Both the position numbers and the translations under genes were made by a program. The notes beneath the pieces are model-generated. The model saw nothing but the letters and a program-made list of their open reading frames with translations, was not told where the DNA came from and made no database searches. A stretch of DNA of 64,000 nt from a bacterium (GTDB taxonomy: Bacteria > Verrucomicrobiota > Verrucomicrobiia > Limisphaerales > UBA11358): contig JAJXXW010000080.1 of NCBI GenBank assembly GCA_021780905.1, positions 79,524-143,523 of the forward strand. Reading direction: 5' to 3'. Positions 1 through 10,072 of this stretch are shown here, piece after piece (position 1 is the first letter of the stretch; every line of letters starts with the position of its first letter).

Positions 1-5
1 AGGCG

Positions 6-3000
6 ATGGTCCGCGCGGCGGGCGCGCGGCTGAAAGGGTCGGCCCTGCTCACGGGCTTGTGCTGGTGGTTCACGGTCTGCCTCGGCCTGTGGCTCGCGCT
101 GCTCGTGCTCGACGACGTGTTGGGCTTGCCGGTCGGCCTGCGGCTGCCGCTCGCGCTCGGCGGCGCGGCGTTCAGTGCCTTGCACTTGTTTAAAAAAGTG
201 CTGCGGCCCGCGTGGCGCAAACAGACGCCGGAGCGCACGGCGGTGATGCTCGAACAACGCTACGGCATCGGCGAAAATCTGCTGATCAACGCAGTGCAGT
301 TCCAGCGCCAAAAACTGCGCGCGGAGGAAATGGCCTTTGCCGGCAAAACCATCGCGATGTCCGGCGAATTTGCCGACCGCGTGCGCTTCAGCCAACTCTG
401 GGACTGGCGGACGTTGCGCGCGTGGGGCGGCGCGGCGGCAACCGTGCTTCTATTGTGGATCGGTTTCATCGCTTTTTTCCCGCGCCAATTTGAGGCCTCC
501 CTCGGGCGCTATGCGTTGCCGCTGGGCGACACGCCGCCGCCCGGAAATTGCGCGCTAAAACTGACGCCGGCCGGCGACGTGGTCGTGCCGGAAGGCGGCA
601 GCCTGGACGTGGCGCTGGAAGTCGAGTCGCCCGGCAACCAGCCGCTGGTGAAAACGCCGGTGCTGGTCTGGCAGGAGCGGGTGGAGTTTGTCCAGCCACG
701 GCAAGGGGCCGGTGAAAATATACCGCTGACGCCGCGTGAAAAGAAATTTCTCCACACGTTCGCCAACATCCAGACGCCGTTCGCGTTTCGCGTGTTTGCC
801 GGCGACAGCTACACCCGCAGCATCGCGGTGAAAGTGCAGCCACTGCCGCATTTGAAGGACGCGCTGTTCCGCGTCACGCCGCCGAGTTACACCGGACGCA
901 TGGCGCAGACGATTCCCGGTCCGCCCGCGCCGGTCAGCGCGCTGCCGGGATCGGCACTGGAAATATCGTTTCGCGTGCAGCCGGCAATTGATGTGGCGAC
1001 GTGGAATCAATCCGGCAAATCAATTGAATTCAAAAACAGCGGCGATACTTGGAGGGCGACAACGACCGTCACGAACGCCGGCGCGTATGAAATTTCCGCG
1101 CACACCGGCGGCGGCGCGAACGCGGTGACATTGGCGCGCGGCGACGTGCAGCTTTTGCCGGACAATCCGCCGGAAGTGGATTTTGTCACGACAGATCGGA
1201 ACCGCATCGTGCAGTTCGGCCAGACGCTGGCGCTCGACGTGGCGGCGCGCGACGATTTCGGGCTGGCGGAAGTTTTCGTCATTGCGCGGCCGGCGGAAAA
1301 GGAAGATTCCGGCGCGGTCGTCAAAAAGTGGACTTACCTCGGGCCGCCGGGCAATCCCGGCCCGGTGCGCGAGACGTTGGCGCTAATGATTGACCCGCGT
1401 GTGTTCGAGTCCGGCGCGACGTATTATCTTGAAGCGCTGGCGAATGATTTCCGGCCCGGCGGCACGCCGTCGCGCTCGCGGCCGATCGTGCTGCGCGTGA
1501 AATCGGCGGACGACATTGCGCTGCCCGACGGCGATCCGCTGGCGCCGGCGTTCGCGGAACTCAAGCTCACCATCGTGAGCCATGAAAAATCCACGCGGCT
1601 CACGGCCAATCTGAAAACATATCTCGACGAGGTGATGGCCAAACATTCCGTGGCGGACCAGGCCACGGGCATTGGCGCGGAAGAGAACGACGCGATTGTT
1701 CACGGCCGGCAGGCGGTGGGGCTGTTCGCCGCGCAGCCGGAGGGAGGGATTTTCAGCGCGCCGTTGTCCACGCTGGTTGGCACGGACATGATGGGCGTCC
1801 AGAAAGATTTGCGCGGTCTGCCGGCGGCGAGCAAAGCGGACTTGCCCGGCCAGGTCGCCGGCATTGAATTGCGGCAGGAACAGATTTTGTCGCGGCTGCT
1901 GAGTTTGCTGGGGCAGATTGCCGACGCGCGGGCGGACAAATTAAAAGAAGTCGCCAGCGGCCAGGACGTGAAGCAGCCGCCGGTCACGCCGGACGATTTG
2001 AAGAAGGATCTGCTGGATGACCTGAAAAAGTTTATCGCCGACCAGGAACGCGTTTTGGAAAAAGCCCGCCCGCTGACGGACAAGGGGCCGGAGGATTTGA
2101 CGCAGGAACAAAAGGACATTCTCGGCGAAATGGCGCGCGAGGAGGACAAGTGGGCGAAGTATTTCGAGGAAAAACTGACGGATTTCAGCAAGCTGCCGGC
2201 GCAGGATTTTGCGGATGCGTCGCTGGCGCAGGAATTAAATTCGGTTTACCAGGAAGTGAAACCGGCGGCGGACGCGTTCACGAAACAGAACGTCGAGATC
2301 GCCGTGCCGAGCGCCAAGGGCGGCTTGGAAAACGCGCAGGAGCTGGTCAACAATCTGGAAAAATGGCTGCCGGACACGGCGGATCACACGAAGTGGAACA
2401 TGGAAGAACCGACCGCGCCGGCGGACATCGCCATGGCCGAACTGCCAAAGGAATTGGAGGATCTCGTCGGCGATTTGCTCGACCAGGAGGACGCGCTGAC
2501 GCCGGATGTGGATGATGTGACGAGCTCGTGGATGGATTCGCTCGACAAAGGCGCGGGTTGGGGCGCGGGCGACGGGCCGATTTCCGACATGAGCGCGAAA
2601 GGCGTGACGGGCAATCAATTGCCGAACGGACAGGAAATCGGCGGCCGCTCCGGCGAAGGCCGCAATGGCCGCAGCCACGGCCAGATGGTCTCGGACACGG
2701 CGGAAGGCAAGGGCGGCAAGGAAACGCCGACGCGCCTCGACCCCGAACCGTTCGAACAGGGCAGCGTGAAGGATTCCTCCAAGGAAGACACGGGCGGCGC
2801 CACCGGCGGCGGAAAATTAAGCGGGTTTGCCGGCGAGGGTTTGCGCGGGCCGACCGCGCCGGGTTCAAATCAAAAAATGCCGCGGCTCGCGGAGCAACAG
2901 GCAAAAATCCGCCAGCAGGCGGAAGCGCTGGCGCTGCAGTTGCGGCGCTACCATGTCTCCAGCGGCGACTTGGAAACTTCGGCGAACGCGATGCGGCAGC

Positions 3001-3245
3001 TCGAAGACGCGGCGCGCAAGAATGACGGCCTCGGCGTGCGGCGCGCGTTCAGCCAGGCGGTCACGACGCTCAATGCGGCTAGGAAATCCGTGGACCGCCA
3101 GGTGGCCGTGCGGCGCGAGCAGGACAAATTGCCGGCCTGGATGCGCGAGGAAATCCGCGTCGGCGTGCAGGACGGCATCCCGAAAGGCTACGAGGAAATG
3201 GCCGGCGAATACTTCCGCGCGCTGGCGGAAGGCAGCATCCAATGA
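6..3245 (+). CDS. DUF4175-like large membrane protein
   Basis: A 1079-residue protein with two hydrophobic segments near residues 12-62 and a third near 138-157. A long extracytoplasmic-looking region rich in beta-type sequence follows, then a charged, coiled-coil-prone second half and a low-complexity Gly/Ser/Lys region near 860-960. The C-terminus has a conserved-looking stretch (PAWMREEIRVG, then PKGYEEMAGEYF). This layout is that of DUF4175-like proteins, which in Verrucomicrobia and Planctomycetes often sit beside MoxR and von Willebrand A genes; none is visible here because the window begins at this gene. Function is not established. The first ATG is only 5 bases into the window, so the true start may lie upstream. 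It overlaps the next gene by 4 bases, so the two are probably co-transcribed. Confidence 0.7.
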   Translation: MVRAAGARLKGSALLTGLCWWFTVCLGLWLALLVLDDVLGLPVGLRLPLALGGAAFSALHLFKKVLRPAWRKQTPERTAVMLEQRYGIGENLLINAVQFQRQKLRAEEMAFAGKTIAMSGEFADRVRFSQLWDWRTLRAWGGAAATVLLLWIGFIAFFPRQFEASLGRYALPLGDTPPPGNCALKLTPAGDVVVPEGGSLDVALEVESPGNQPLVKTPVLVWQERVEFVQPRQGAGENIPLTPREKKFLHTFANIQTPFAFRVFAGDSYTRSIAVKVQPLPHLKDALFRVTPPSYTGRMAQTIPGPPAPVSALPGSALEISFRVQPAIDVATWNQSGKSIEFKNSGDTWRATTTVTNAGAYEISAHTGGGANAVTLARGDVQLLPDNPPEVDFVTTDRNRIVQFGQTLALDVAARDDFGLAEVFVIARPAEKEDSGAVVKKWTYLGPPGNPGPVRETLALMIDPRVFESGATYYLEALANDFRPGGTPSRSRPIVLRVKSADDIALPDGDPLAPAFAELKLTIVSHEKSTRLTANLKTYLDEVMAKHSVADQATGIGAEENDAIVHGRQAVGLFAAQPEGGIFSAPLSTLVGTDMMGVQKDLRGLPAASKADLPGQVAGIELRQEQILSRLLSLLGQIADARADKLKEVASGQDVKQPPVTPDDLKKDLLDDLKKFIADQERVLEKARPLTDKGPEDLTQEQKDILGEMAREEDKWAKYFEEKLTDFSKLPAQDFADASLAQELNSVYQEVKPAADAFTKQNVEIAVPSAKGGLENAQELVNNLEKWLPDTADHTKWNMEEPTAPADIAMAELPKELEDLVGDLLDQEDALTPDVDDVTSSWMDSLDKGAGWGAGDGPISDMSAKGVTGNQLPNGQEIGGRSGEGRNGRSHGQMVSDTAEGKGGKETPTRLDPEPFEQGSVKDSSKEDTGGATGGGKLSGFAGEGLRGPTAPGSNQKMPRLAEQQAKIRQQAEALALQLRRYHVSSGDLETSANAMRQLEDAARKNDGLGVRRAFSQAVTTLNAARKSVDRQVAVRREQDKLPAWMREEIRVGVQDGIPKGYEEMAGEYFRALAEGSIQ

Positions 3246-3904
3246 AATTTCAAATTTCAAATCGCAGCGCGCAGATTTTTCTGGCGGCGGCTTTGGTTTT
3301 GTTTCAAGCGGGTGGAAATCTTCGCGCCGAGGAAATTTTGGCGAATGGGAATTTTGAAATGGCTGACCCGACAGACCCGTTGAAGCCCGCTGGCTGGGAT
3401 CGCGTGGATGGTTTGGGCGTGCAATGGGCGCAAGCGCCGGACCCCGCGCACGGCCAGGCGATCCGCATGGACACGCGGTTGAGCGAACGGGCGATGCAGG
3501 CGCAATGGATCAAGACCGGCCTCACCAACATCTGGAACATTCCCGACCCGGGCAAAAACGCCATCGCCGAAACCTACGGCCTGTCGCTCTATTCGGCGGC
3601 GATGCCGGTGCAGCCGGGGCTGGCGTATCGCATCACGTTTGATTTCCAAGGCCATGGCGGCGCAAAAGTCTGGGTGCGCGGCTACGGCATGTTCGCCGGC
3701 GAAAAACGGCGGCGCTGGGAAACCTATGTTGACTGTCACGGCAAAGCCGGCGCGTGGACGACGCAATCGCAGATCTTTCACCCGACGAAATTCCGCAAGG
3801 ATGTGACGGAAATCAAAGTGATGCTCTTCGCGTATTATCCGGCGGGCGTCTATTGGTTCGACAACGTGCGGATCGAGCCGGTGGCGGAGGCGATGGCAAA
3901 GTGA
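3242..3904 (+). CDS. exported protein with carbohydrate-binding-like jelly-roll fold
   Basis: A 220-residue protein with an N-terminal signal peptide (hydrophobic IFLAAALVLFQ, cleavage probably after NLRAEE). The rest reads as one beta-sandwich domain. It opens with ILANGNFEMADP and ends with VYWFDNVRIEPV, hallmarks of CenC/CBM-type carbohydrate-binding modules. No catalytic motif is seen. It starts on the ATGA that ends the upstream DUF4175-like gene, so it is translationally coupled and probably works with that membrane protein. It could bind cell-surface glycan, but this is inferred from the fold only. Confidence 0.65.
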   Translation: MKFQISNRSAQIFLAAALVLFQAGGNLRAEEILANGNFEMADPTDPLKPAGWDRVDGLGVQWAQAPDPAHGQAIRMDTRLSERAMQAQWIKTGLTNIWNIPDPGKNAIAETYGLSLYSAAMPVQPGLAYRITFDFQGHGGAKVWVRGYGMFAGEKRRRWETYVDCHGKAGAWTTQSQIFHPTKFRKDVTEIKVMLFAYYPAGVYWFDNVRIEPVAEAMAK

Positions 3905-4079
3905 TTTGATCTCCTGGCATCTGAACCAGGTTGGATGTGGGCCATCGGCGGGAGCGAACAGCGTCATCGCAGCCTGTTCGGGGGCAAACTGGCGTCCCGC
4001 AAACGACATTTTCCGCTGAACCGGGAATCCCTTGGCCCCGCGACCGGAGCTTCCGATTTTAATTTAACTCCCGGATTTT

Positions 4080-4916
4080 TTATTCCGGCCCGGTTTCCGC
4101 CGCGTCGCGCCGGCCAGGGCCGGTCGCGTATTGGCGGAGATATTTCACGGCCACGCGCAAATCTTTCGGCCATTCGCTGCGGATGACGATCGTTTCGCCC
4201 GTGACGGGATGGGGCAAACTTAACTGCTCCGCGTGCAGGGCGGTGCGCGCAATCAGGGGCCGTTCTTCGCGACCGGGCTTGAGCCGGAAATCGCGCTTCA
4301 TCCGGGAGAGCCAGAGTTTTTTGCCGCCGTAAAGCGCGTCGGCCACCACGGGAAATCCGGCGTGCTTCAGGTGGACGCGGATCTGGTGCGTCCGGTCGGT
4401 CAGCGGCGCGGCGCGCAGCAGCGTCCAGTCGGAAAACTGCTCCAGCACTTCAAATTCCGTCCGCGATTTTTTCCCCTCAAGGGAATTGACGCACATCTGG
4501 CCGGGCTTGACCGGATGCGGCGCGAGCTTGGCGTCCACCTCAAAATTCTTCGCCGGCGGCCGGCCCCACGCGAGCACGGCATATTTCCGCAGCGGCTTTT
4601 CCGCGCCGAACACATCCGCCAGCGCGACGAGCGCCGGTTTGCTTTTCGCCAGGAGGATGACCCCGCTGGTTTCGCCATCGAGCCGGTGGGCGATGCCAAG
4701 GTGGGTCAGGCCACGTTCGCGCGCCCAGGGTTTGCCGGCGGCCAGGCCGTCCAGCAACAGCCGCATCAGGCTCGGACGGTTTTCATCATGGCGGTCGGGC
4801 GAAGTCAGCAGGCCGGCGGGTTTGTCGAGCGCGAGCAGCTGGGCGTCCTCGAAGAGCACGGGGATTTCCCAGAACTCGCGCGTGGCGGGCGAAGAGAGTT
4901 TGACGACCGCGCTCAC
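4080..4916 (-). CDS. RluA-family pseudouridine synthase
   Basis: A 278-residue protein that converts uridine to pseudouridine in rRNA or tRNA. The RluA catalytic motif HRLDGETSG is present (the Asp attacks the uracil ring), preceded by the family motif LALDKPAGLL. Later motifs RTHQIRVHLKHAGFPVVAD and DALYGG are also typical. No S4 domain is seen at the N-terminus, so it resembles the shorter RluA/TruC-like members; which nucleotide it modifies cannot be told. It overlaps the upstream SurA/PpiD-like gene by 4 bases, indicating a two-gene operon. Confidence 0.9.
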   Translation of the reverse strand: MSAVVKLSSPATREFWEIPVLFEDAQLLALDKPAGLLTSPDRHDENRPSLMRLLLDGLAAGKPWARERGLTHLGIAHRLDGETSGVILLAKSKPALVALADVFGAEKPLRKYAVLAWGRPPAKNFEVDAKLAPHPVKPGQMCVNSLEGKKSRTEFEVLEQFSDWTLLRAAPLTDRTHQIRVHLKHAGFPVVADALYGGKKLWLSRMKRDFRLKPGREERPLIARTALHAEQLSLPHPVTGETIVIRSEWPKDLRVAVKYLRQYATGPGRRDAAETGPE

Positions 4917-6583
4917 GGCGATTTCGCCGGACCCGCCATCATTTTCCGATAGAACGGCGTGTCGTGCAGTTCGCGATTGGCCTCGCTTTGCAACCAGAGG
5001 TTGAACGCCTCGCTCTGCCGCGAGCGGCGGATCTGGGCCGTATACTCCGGAAGTTCCGCGGCCTTTTTCGCCATATCCACTGGCAGCACCTGCTTGACGA
5101 ACAAAACAAACCCGCCGTCCTCGGTCGGAACAAAATTGCTGACGTGGCCCGGCGCCGTGGTGAACGCCGCCTGTTTGACGGACCGCAAATCGGCCCGGTC
5201 GCCCAGGTCGGGCAGCTCCGGCGTGCTCAGGGAAAACGGCGTCAGCACCAGCGGCGCGTAACCGGCGGCCACGGCGGTTTGGGCAAAGGAACTGCCGACG
5301 GCCAGTTGCACCGAGGCCTTGACATAAAAATTGGTGCCGGCGCTTTGCGCGCGAGCCGCCGCTTCGCGTTGTTGGAAATCCTGGGTCACGCGGCCGCGGA
5401 TTTCATCCAGCGGCGGAATCGCGCTGGGCAGCTGGTTCGCCAGCGCGAGGACGTAAATCCCGTCCGGCCCGGCAATCGGCCCGGCGAAAAGTTCCTCCGC
5501 GCTCAACTGAAACGCCGCCTTGGTGAACGCCGCCGGCGCTCTGAAATCCTCCGGCCCGGCATTGGCGGAGAACGGCGCGGTGGTGCGGGCCACCAGGCCC
5601 TTTTGCTGGGCGTAGGCGGCGAGGTTTTCCGCCTTGGCGGGTTCGACGGCGAAGACGGCCGTGGCGAACTCATTCGCCGCCTGGCGCGCATCCCGCAGCG
5701 CACGGTCGCGGATGAGCAGCGTGCGGATTTTGGCCTTGGCCTCGTCCGGCGTCTTGGCGTCGGGGAACTGGCTCGGGCCGTATTGCTGATAAACGGCGTT
5801 GACGTATTCGGTGAAGTTGGTTTTCTCCCACTCCGCCTGGGCCTGCGTCAGATAATTGGTGACGTCAAAAAAGACGTAGCTGACCTGCACGCGGGCCGGC
5901 TCGCGATACGCGGCCTGGTAATTCGTGTAAAACCGCCCGACGGCGGCGGGCGTGGCCGCCACTTGCGCGAGATAGTTCGACGCCGAGAAAAACACCGCCT
6001 GCGCGGCGATTTCCTGGTGTTCGCGGTCATAAAGCTGTCCGGCCTCCTGGGGCGTGACGAGCGCGCCGGCCAGCCCCAGCGTTTGAATCATCTGCTGCAC
6101 CACCAGTTCATCGCGCAGAAAATCCTGGAGGTCGGCCACGCCCAGTCCTTCCGGGGCCAGCACCTGCTGCGCAAATTTGTCCAGGGTCACCGGCTGGCCG
6201 TTGCGCCCGAGGGAGCGGAGAAAATCACTGCCGGCCGTCACCAGCGCCTCCGGCCCGACATGAATGTCCAACTGCCGGGCCTTTCCGGCCAGCAGCAGGC
6301 GGAGATAAACTTCGCGCTCCGTGTCCTCGCGCTTGAGGTCCGGGTTTTTGTCCGGAAACAGGCCGTTGCGCAGCCAGTAAAAAAGGTAGAACTCCGCCTG
6401 CGCCCGCTGGAAATCCCGCGCCGTGACTGGCCGGCCGTAAATCGTGCCGAAATCGCCGCCGGCCCCGCCACCGCCGCCGTTGCGCGCCGGGCCGGAGCCC
6501 ATGAAAACCACAAAGGAAACGATGGTCAGGCCGGCAATGACAATCCACAGCCAGCTCGAATGTTTGCGAATGGTTCCGATCAT
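4913..6583 (-). CDS. PpiD/SurA-like membrane-anchored peptidyl-prolyl isomerase
   Basis: A 556-residue protein starting MIGTIRKHSSWLWIVIAG, one membrane anchor that leaves most of the protein outside the membrane. This anchor followed by a long SurA_N-type helical region is the PpiD/SurA plan: a periplasmic chaperone that helps outer-membrane proteins fold. A degenerate parvulin-like stretch lies near residues 340-400, and isomerase activity is not assured. An upstream in-frame ATG at 6658 would add 25 residues ahead of the anchor; I chose 6583 because the anchor then begins at the N-terminus as in the family. It is coupled to the RluA gene downstream. Confidence 0.75.
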   Translation of the reverse strand: MIGTIRKHSSWLWIVIAGLTIVSFVVFMGSGPARNGGGGGAGGDFGTIYGRPVTARDFQRAQAEFYLFYWLRNGLFPDKNPDLKREDTEREVYLRLLLAGKARQLDIHVGPEALVTAGSDFLRSLGRNGQPVTLDKFAQQVLAPEGLGVADLQDFLRDELVVQQMIQTLGLAGALVTPQEAGQLYDREHQEIAAQAVFFSASNYLAQVAATPAAVGRFYTNYQAAYREPARVQVSYVFFDVTNYLTQAQAEWEKTNFTEYVNAVYQQYGPSQFPDAKTPDEAKAKIRTLLIRDRALRDARQAANEFATAVFAVEPAKAENLAAYAQQKGLVARTTAPFSANAGPEDFRAPAAFTKAAFQLSAEELFAGPIAGPDGIYVLALANQLPSAIPPLDEIRGRVTQDFQQREAAARAQSAGTNFYVKASVQLAVGSSFAQTAVAAGYAPLVLTPFSLSTPELPDLGDRADLRSVKQAAFTTAPGHVSNFVPTEDGGFVLFVKQVLPVDMAKKAAELPEYTAQIRRSRQSEAFNLWLQSEANRELHDTPFYRKMMAGPAKSP

Positions 6584-6816
6584 AGTGAAAAAATTGAACA
6601 GCAAGCCTAGCTGGCCCGCAGAGACAAGGCAAACGCAAAAGCGACAGCCCTTCAACATGACAACACATGGCGGGACGCGTCCACGCGCTCCCGCCGCTCA
6701 GTTTTGAAATGAGTAGTCCCCGTGGAACTCTTCCCGCCGGCTTCGAGTCATGTTCCGCGTTTTGGGGTGGTGGATTTCCGCTTGCCCGGAGCAGCAGCGG
6801 CGGGCATTTTTACGGT

Positions 6817-9471
6817 ATGAATTTGTATTCAGCCCGGCTTGGGCGCATTTTGGTGGCGGGCGTTTTTCCCCTGCTTTTATCCGTCACCGGCCGGGCGGCG
6901 GACCAACCGGGCGCGCCGGAGCTGCAGGTGGCGGACCAGTTTTACCTGGCCATTCCCAAGCGCGGTCTCGGCCGGGATTATCTGTTCAGTGCGTCCCTGA
7001 TTCCGCAGGGCAGTTCGCCGACGAGCCAGGGGCTGGCGGGGAAAATTGTGCGCTTCGAGTTGTTCCCCGACGCGGTGGATATGGATGAATCCACCGAAGG
7101 CTTGGTGGTGACGAAGGATTTGCCGGCGCGGCGGCTGCTGGCGAGTTTTCCCATCGTGAAGCAGGACGCGAACCGCGTGGTGGTGGATTTCAACAAAGGC
7201 ATGAACCGCGTGTTCACGCAGTCGTGGACGGACGGCGGGACGCTGGATTTTTCAACGCACGACAATGTGCTGGAGGTGCCGGACAGCCGCGTGTTTGCCA
7301 TGCGCGCGGACGGCGATCAACTGGTCGTCCGCCAGAGCGTCCAGACGCGCAGCCGCGAAAACAATGCGGACGTGGAGGGGCGGTTTGAGGTGCGCTATTT
7401 CATCAGGCCCTATGCGCCGGGAAATTTCCAGGGCAAGGAGCCGAACGTGGTGGACGCCCGCTACGCGAAATTTTTCGAGACCGAAGGGCAGATCGAACCG
7501 AACACCGGGCGCATCTCGTCGCGGATTGACCGGTTCAACCTGGAGACGCCGCTGGTGTTTTATTATTCCGCCAACACGCCGCCGGAATATGCGGAGACCA
7601 TCCAGGGCGCCATTCTCTATTGGAACACGGTTTTCGGCCGGGAAGTCGTGCGGGCAAAAAAGGCGGCGGCCGGGGTGACCGCGCCGGACGCCAAATGCAA
7701 CATCATCCAGTGGGTGCCGTGGGACGCCGCCGGAGTGGCCTACGCCGACGTGCTGGCGGATCCGCTCACCGGCGAATCGTTGCACGGCCAGGCGTATATC
7801 ACCAGCGTGTTCACCTTCAAAGGCAAGGCCCGCGCCCGCGCCCTGCTGCGCGCCCTGCAAAACGCCGCCGGGGCGAAGCCGGAAATCAAAAAGGGCGCGA
7901 CCAGGTTCGGTGTGCCCTTTCTGTCCTCGGCCACCTGCTGCGAACTGGACACGGCGGCATTTGCGGCGCAGATGGCGCACGGTTTGGAGGCGGTTCTGGC
8001 CAGCGACACGTTGACGGATGCCGCCGCCGAACAGGTGGCGAAAGATTATTTGCGCGAAGTCGTGGCGCACGAGGTCGGTCATGTGCTCGGCCTGCGGCAT
8101 AATTTCGCCGGTAGCCTCGGCGCGACGCTCACCGCCAAAGAACTGGACGACTGGTTCCAAGCCTACCTCGGCGGCCGGCCGCTGGACGCCTACACCAACA
8201 AGCTCGCCACCACCTCCATCATGGAATACACCGTCTTCAAAGGCGCGGTCTTCACCGGCTGGTGGATGCGCACGCAGCACCGGCCGCTGCCGCACGACCA
8301 CGCGGCCATCGGCTGGGGTTATTTCGACAGCCCCGAGGCGCGCACGAATAAAATGCTGTTTGCCACCGATGAAGATGTGAGCCGTTACGGCGACGTGAAG
8401 ACGTTCGACTACGGCCCCGAACCCGTGATCGGCGCCTACAACGAGACCGCGCAGCTCGTTGACCTGCTGCCGAACAACGTCATCGAAAAATTCATCGCCG
8501 CCCGCGCCCCCCAAAATCCGCACGACCGGCTGCCGCTGGAACAGGTGGTGCTGACGCCCGCCAAGGACGCCGGCGAGATCACCCGGCAGTTCACCAACGC
8601 GCTCATCTGGTTCCGCGCCGACACCCGTTCGCTCCGCGTCGAAAACCAGTTCGACTACATCGGCGAAATGAACCGGCCGGAACGCCTGCAGGCCCACTGG
8701 AAATACCTCAACCATCAGATGGACGAACTGGGCGGCATGGACCGCGCGCTGTTCTCCATCCTGCCGCCGGAGTTTACGCTCGACCTCAAGGACGAACCGG
8801 CCGGCATGAGACTGTTGCCGCGCATCAGCGCCACCAACCTCACGGCCAGGCTGGAGAAGCTCCTCGCCTCGACCAATTACATCACGTTCGTCGGCCTCGA
8901 TGACCAGAAATACACCTTCACGCCGGCGGAGCGCGCCTTGATTCTGGAACGCGGCAAAAAATATTTTGCGGAACTGGAGAAGGAGCTGGTCAAGCAGGTT
9001 TGCCAGGACCTGGAAAACGCCCCGCGCAATCTGGGTGCCGAGGCCACCGGCTCGGTCGGCGAGAACGACCTCACCGCCCAACTCGAACAGCGCATCATTG
9101 CGATCGCCAATTACGTGGTCACCAGCCGCGTCGAGACCAACCGCATCAGCGGCAAGGAGGACAAGAGCTACGTCGAGGTGCCGCAGTTCAAATATGATTT
9201 CGACGTGCGCCTCGCCGCCGCGAAAATGCTGAATGAAAAAACCGGCTCGTTCAAAAGCTGGGCGGACGACGCCAAGGCGGATCTGAACAAGCAATTGCAG
9301 CAGGTGGTGGAGGATTCGCTGAACCTGACCCATTTCAAGGATTTCAAGCCGGCGCTGCTCTCGCGGCCGTTGCGGGAGTGGTATCAGCAGCAGCAGGAAA
9401 TTCTGCAACTCCTGCCCGTCACTCCGCCCGCGCCGGGCGAACCGCCCAAAACGCCTTTGCCGGCAAAGTAG
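6817..9471 (+). CDS. secreted zinc metalloprotease, DUF5117/DUF4953 type
   Basis: An 884-residue protein with a signal peptide (ILVAGVFPLLLSVTGRAAD). The zinc site is HEVGHVLGLRHNF near residue 418, an HExxHxxGxxH metzincin-type motif. Ahead of it lies a long region like the DUF5117 domain of bacterial zinc-dependent metalloproteases, and behind it the DUF4953-type region with SIMEYTVFKG shortly after the zinc motif. Substrate unknown; it should act outside the cytoplasm. The reading frame is open back to 6667, but the ATG at 6817 places the signal peptide at the N-terminus and is preferred. It stands alone, divergent from the chaperone gene. Confidence 0.8.
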   Translation: MNLYSARLGRILVAGVFPLLLSVTGRAADQPGAPELQVADQFYLAIPKRGLGRDYLFSASLIPQGSSPTSQGLAGKIVRFELFPDAVDMDESTEGLVVTKDLPARRLLASFPIVKQDANRVVVDFNKGMNRVFTQSWTDGGTLDFSTHDNVLEVPDSRVFAMRADGDQLVVRQSVQTRSRENNADVEGRFEVRYFIRPYAPGNFQGKEPNVVDARYAKFFETEGQIEPNTGRISSRIDRFNLETPLVFYYSANTPPEYAETIQGAILYWNTVFGREVVRAKKAAAGVTAPDAKCNIIQWVPWDAAGVAYADVLADPLTGESLHGQAYITSVFTFKGKARARALLRALQNAAGAKPEIKKGATRFGVPFLSSATCCELDTAAFAAQMAHGLEAVLASDTLTDAAAEQVAKDYLREVVAHEVGHVLGLRHNFAGSLGATLTAKELDDWFQAYLGGRPLDAYTNKLATTSIMEYTVFKGAVFTGWWMRTQHRPLPHDHAAIGWGYFDSPEARTNKMLFATDEDVSRYGDVKTFDYGPEPVIGAYNETAQLVDLLPNNVIEKFIAARAPQNPHDRLPLEQVVLTPAKDAGEITRQFTNALIWFRADTRSLRVENQFDYIGEMNRPERLQAHWKYLNHQMDELGGMDRALFSILPPEFTLDLKDEPAGMRLLPRISATNLTARLEKLLASTNYITFVGLDDQKYTFTPAERALILERGKKYFAELEKELVKQVCQDLENAPRNLGAEATGSVGENDLTAQLEQRIIAIANYVVTSRVETNRISGKEDKSYVEVPQFKYDFDVRLAAAKMLNEKTGSFKSWADDAKADLNKQLQQVVEDSLNLTHFKDFKPALLSRPLREWYQQQQEILQLLPVTPPAPGEPPKTPLPAK

Positions 9472-9554
9472 GTGACGCCCGGACGCGGTGGAAATAGCGT
9501 CGGGACGGGAAAACAGATTGAGCGCCGGTCTGAAAAATCAAAATGGTTCAATTT

Positions 9555-9862
9555 TTATGCGAGTCGGCGGGGCATGAGGCGGTTCATGGCGAGCTAAATC
9601 CAACCGGCGGCGGAAGCGGTGGTCTGCTCGTGATCGCGCACTAGGCGTCGGCAGTGCATCAGTCAGCCGAAGGTGCGCTCGACCACCCAGTGTTTGGGCA
9701 ACAAGTATAGCCGGGCGCTTCGGCCAGGCGTTTTACGACTTTCACCACGAGTTTGGGGTGAGGTCGGTGTCGTCAGTGGCGATTTTCATCGCCTCGATGG
9801 CGCTACCGCGAAGGAAAGCCCCAAAAATATCCATTCAAATCAAGTGTTTTATGCGTTTTTCA
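9555..9862 (-). mobile_element. IS5-family remnant, both ends kept, interior deleted
   Basis: Read on the minus strand, the end of this stretch encodes a decayed IS5-type transposase C-terminus: LLPKHWVVERTFG, stop, LMHCRRLVRDHEQTTASAAGWI, stop, LAMNRLMPRRLA. One Trp and probably one Tyr codon have become stops. Close upstream (9760-9862) the sequence matches the 5' end of the transposase at 16247, including the ATGAAAATCGCCACTGACGA start and about 70 bases before it. Roughly the middle two thirds of the transposase is therefore missing. The rest of the gap 9472-10072 shows no other gene. Confidence 0.75.
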
Positions 9863-10072
9863 GACAGGCATTCAGGGATCATTGGTTTCTAACGTGGAGC
9901 AAAGCCTGGCCGCTATGATGTTCGCGTGAAAACCGCATCCTGAGACGACCCAAAATGGATAGAACACTACGCAAAATGGCAGTTGCTAACCGGTGCCAGC
10001 GCGTTTAGTTTAATAAAAACCGGGCTGAACTGGGCTGATTTGGCTCGTAAACCCAAGAAACGATATAAACAA

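Noticed and set aside
4964..6610. A 548-codon frame antisense to the chaperone gene
   Set aside because: Arg/Gly-rich shadow composition and no start signal; the opposite strand has clear family features.
7252..9408. A 718-codon open frame antisense to the metalloprotease
   Set aside because: It is the high-G+C shadow of a well-supported gene with zinc motif and signal peptide, and shows no domain of its own.
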